From: Planctomycetota bacterium
GTDB lineage: Bacteria; Planctomycetota; UBA1135; GCA-002686595
NCBI GenBank assembly: GCA_016709875.1
Contig: JADJLZ010000001.1
Location: 62,001-126,000 of the forward strand
Reading direction: 5' to 3'
Length of the DNA: 64,000 nt
The first letter of the stretch is position 1. The number at the start of each line of letters is the position of its first letter. Below, in pieces: positions 62,501 through 64,000 of this stretch. The position numbers were made by a program, and so were the translations under genes. Under the pieces are notes generated by a model. That model had not been told where the DNA came from and searched no databases. It saw nothing but the letters and a program-made list of their open reading frames with translations.

Positions 62501-62574
62501 TGGTTACCCCGCAAGGATTCGAACCTTGACTAAGAGGACCAGAACCTCTTGTGCTACCGTTACACCACGGGGTA
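62501..62574 (-). tRNA. tRNA-Gln (anticodon CTG)
   Basis: Minus-strand cloverleaf 28 bases from the first: same acceptor (TACCCCG/CGGGGTA), anticodon stem AGAGG/CCTCT around TTCTGGT (anticodon CTG), T arm GGTTCGAATCC, discriminator A and encoded CCA (62501-62503). It is a diverged duplicate of the neighbouring tRNA-Gln. Confidence 0.95.
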
Positions 62575-62620
62575 GCCCGGCGAAGAAGGCGCGGCAGGAT
62601 ATCGAAGCAGGCCGGGGGGG

Positions 62621-63856
62621 TCAATCCAGCAGACGCCGGCGAGCGAGGTCGAGCGCCGTTTGCGCGGCGAATTCCCGGATCAGGTCGCGCCCGCGCACCA
62701 CGAAGCGCCTTTCCGTGCTCTGGAGCACGCCGTCGAGGCAGGTGGCGAAGCAGACCAGGCCCACGGGCTTCTCCGGCGTTCCCCCCTCCGGCCCGGCGAT
62801 GCCCGTGATCGCGATCGAGAGGCGCGCCCCTGAGCGCTGCGCCGCGCCGCGCGCCATCGCCTCGGCGACCGGCAGGCTGACGGCTCCGTGCTCCTCGAGC
62901 AGCGCCGGATCGACGCCCAGCAGGTCCTGCTTGGCCGCGTTGGCGTAGCTGACAAAACCCCAGCCGAAGACGGCGCTGATGCCGGGGAACTGCGTCAGGC
63001 GCTGCGCGAGCAGGCCGCCGGTGCACGACTCCGCGGTCGCGACCGTGATGCCGCGCTCGAGCAGCAGGTCGGCGAGCACGCGCGCCTGGTCGCCGCTCTT
63101 CTCGCTGAAGATCCACTCGCCGAAGCGCTCGCGGAATTCGTCCGCGCGCGCGGCGAGGCGCGCCGCGTCGGCGGAGGCGAGCTGCGCGCTGAGCACGCCC
63201 GAGTGCGCCGTCACGCCCAAGAGCGGATCGGCATCGCGCGCCATCCAGTCGCCGCAGCGGTCCGCGAAGTTCGATTCGGGCAGGCCGAAGAGGTAGAAGC
63301 GCGCGAGCTCGCGTGCTGGCCGCGGCGGCAGTGCGCGCTCCAGTCGCGGGCGCAATTCGTCGGTGAACATGCGCTGCATTTCGCGCGGCGGGCCGGGCAG
63401 CGCCGCGACCAGCGCGCCCGCGCAGCGCAAGAGGAAGCCCGGCGCCGTTCCCACGGCGTTGGGCAGCAGCTCGGCGCCGCGCGGCAGGAAGGCCTGGCGC
63501 CGATTCGACTCGGAGAAGGGCCGGCCGCGCGCGGCGAGCCACTCGCGCAGCGTCGCGAGTGCGCCCGCGTCCTCCACGAGCTCGACGCCCGCCGCCGCCG
63601 CCAGCGCCGCGCGCGTCACATCGTCGAGCGTCGGCCCGAGGCCACCGGTCACGACCAGCAACTCGAGCTCGCGCCCGGCCTGCTCGGCGAGGGCGCGCAG
63701 CCCCGCCTCGTCGTCGCCGATCACGAGCATGCGCCGCGTTTCGACGCCCAGCTCGCCCAGCTCGCGCGCGAGCCAGGCAGAGTTCGTGTCCAGCCCGCGG
63801 CCCTGCACCAGTTCGTCACCGCTGGCGACGATCCAGGCGCGGACGGCTGCGCTCAC
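62621..63856 (-). CDS. cinA: CinA-family protein (NMN deamidase/competence-damage type)
   Basis: 411 residues, full length. The N-terminal MoCF-like domain (AWIVASGDELVQGRGLDTNSAWLARELGELG; TGGLGPTLDDVTR; LPGPPREMQRMF) acts on ADP-ribose or NMN adducts. The C-terminal CinA domain (about 255-411: TVATAESCTGGLLAQRLT..., VSYANAAKQDLLGV, ITGIAGPEGGTPEKPVG) is the NMN deamidase part. GTG 63856 overlaps the tatC stop (GTGA), so the two are translationally coupled. Confidence 0.93.
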   Translation of the reverse strand: MSAAVRAWIVASGDELVQGRGLDTNSAWLARELGELGVETRRMLVIGDDEAGLRALAEQAGRELELLVVTGGLGPTLDDVTRAALAAAAGVELVEDAGALATLREWLAARGRPFSESNRRQAFLPRGAELLPNAVGTAPGFLLRCAGALVAALPGPPREMQRMFTDELRPRLERALPPRPARELARFYLFGLPESNFADRCGDWMARDADPLLGVTAHSGVLSAQLASADAARLAARADEFRERFGEWIFSEKSGDQARVLADLLLERGITVATAESCTGGLLAQRLTQFPGISAVFGWGFVSYANAAKQDLLGVDPALLEEHGAVSLPVAEAMARGAAQRSGARLSIAITGIAGPEGGTPEKPVGLVCFATCLDGVLQSTERRFVVRGRDLIREFAAQTALDLARRRLLD

Positions 63857-64000
63857 GCGGCGCTCCCGTCGGGCTTGCGGCGCGCTCGTGCGCCGAGCTT
63901 CGCGACGATGATGCCGACCTCGTAGAGCACCAGCATCGGCGCCGTCATCAGCACCTGCGAGATCCAATCGGGGCCGGGCGTGATCACGGCCGCGACGAAC
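63853..64000 (-). CDS. tatC: C-terminal end of TatC (partial, cut by window edge)
   Basis: The last 48 residues are visible: a final helix region with TPGPDWISQVLMTAPMLVLY and a basic tail ending DGSAA. The TPxPDxxSQxLxAxPxxxLYE pattern is the C-terminal signature of the twin-arginine translocase receptor TatC. The rest lies beyond position 64000. It ends in TGA overlapping cinA. Confidence 0.9.
   Translation of the reverse strand, partial: FVAAVITPGPDWISQVLMTAPMLVLYEVGIIVAKLGARARRKPDGSAA

Noticed and set aside
62398..62574. Direct repeat of about 75 bases, considered as a mobile-element attachment site
   Set aside because: Fully explained by two tandem tRNA-Gln genes with different anticodons; no integrase is nearby.

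Overview
The window is very GC-rich (roughly 70% by eye), densely coded chromosomal DNA from a Gram-negative bacterium. Lipopolysaccharide and envelope genes (kdsB, a YejM/PbgA-like protein, tatC, anmK), many lipoproteins and exported proteins, a CRTAC1-type FG-GAP lipoprotein, an MglA/roadblock cluster and frequent GTG/TTG starts fit a member of the Planctomycetota or a neighbouring deep lineage. This placement is inference: there is no rRNA or other decisive marker. I see no insertion sequence, prophage, integrase or CRISPR array. The only decayed gene that looks mobile in origin is a DNA methyltransferase remnant beside metG.

Layout. 1-7.9 kb: exported M28 peptidase, a tiny stand-alone HisC-tail-like protein, thrB, ptsI, exported nuclease, CheX-like protein, moaB and a BtpA-family protein. 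7.9-15.5 kb: GNAT-like protein, tRNA-Thr(CGT), exported HEAT-repeat protein with a dead receiver domain, anmK, NtrC-type regulator, LysM protein. 15.8-21.6 kb: membrane glycosyltransferase, lipoprotein, then tightly packed kdsB-pyrG-DUF1844. 21.6-29.1 kb (minus strand): AlgX/AlgJ-like protein, YejM-like protein, rRNA methyltransferase joined in frame to a CRTAC1 lipoprotein, TPR lipoprotein. 29.1-34.7 kb: MBL hydrolase, three small exported proteins, small membrane protein, VOC protein, glutaryl-CoA dehydrogenase, EI24-like protein. 34.7-40.2 kb: two-component pair, methyltransferase pseudogene, metG, HU with a 33-residue basic peptide in the same operon, rpmB. 40.3-45 kb: a five-gene MglA/roadblock/TPR cluster. 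45.1-50.4 kb: large Ig-like lipoprotein and a propeller-like exported protein. 50.5-55.2 kb: glycine riboswitch and gcvT-gcvH-gcvP. 55.2-64 kb: exported oxidoreductase, a four-gene coupled FixG/FixH-like membrane operon, a LipM-like octanoyltransferase, two alkaline-phosphatase/secreted proteins, two tRNA-Gln, cinA and the end of tatC.

How the genes connect. PyrG makes CTP, which KdsB uses for CMP-Kdo. GcvH must be lipoylated, and a LipM-like octanoyltransferase lies 4 kb downstream. The glycine riboswitch carries its own transcription terminator in front of gcvT. The most intriguing units are (1) the MglA cluster, whose GTPase has a roughly 220-residue Pro/Ala linker and a C-terminal membrane anchor; (2) the four-gene FixG/FixH-like operon led by a His-rich four-helix membrane protein; (3) the HU gene preceded by a free Lys/Arg/Ala-rich peptide resembling the detachable tail of tailed HU or histone H1; and (4) an exported HEAT protein with a receiver-like fold that lacks every phosphorylation residue.
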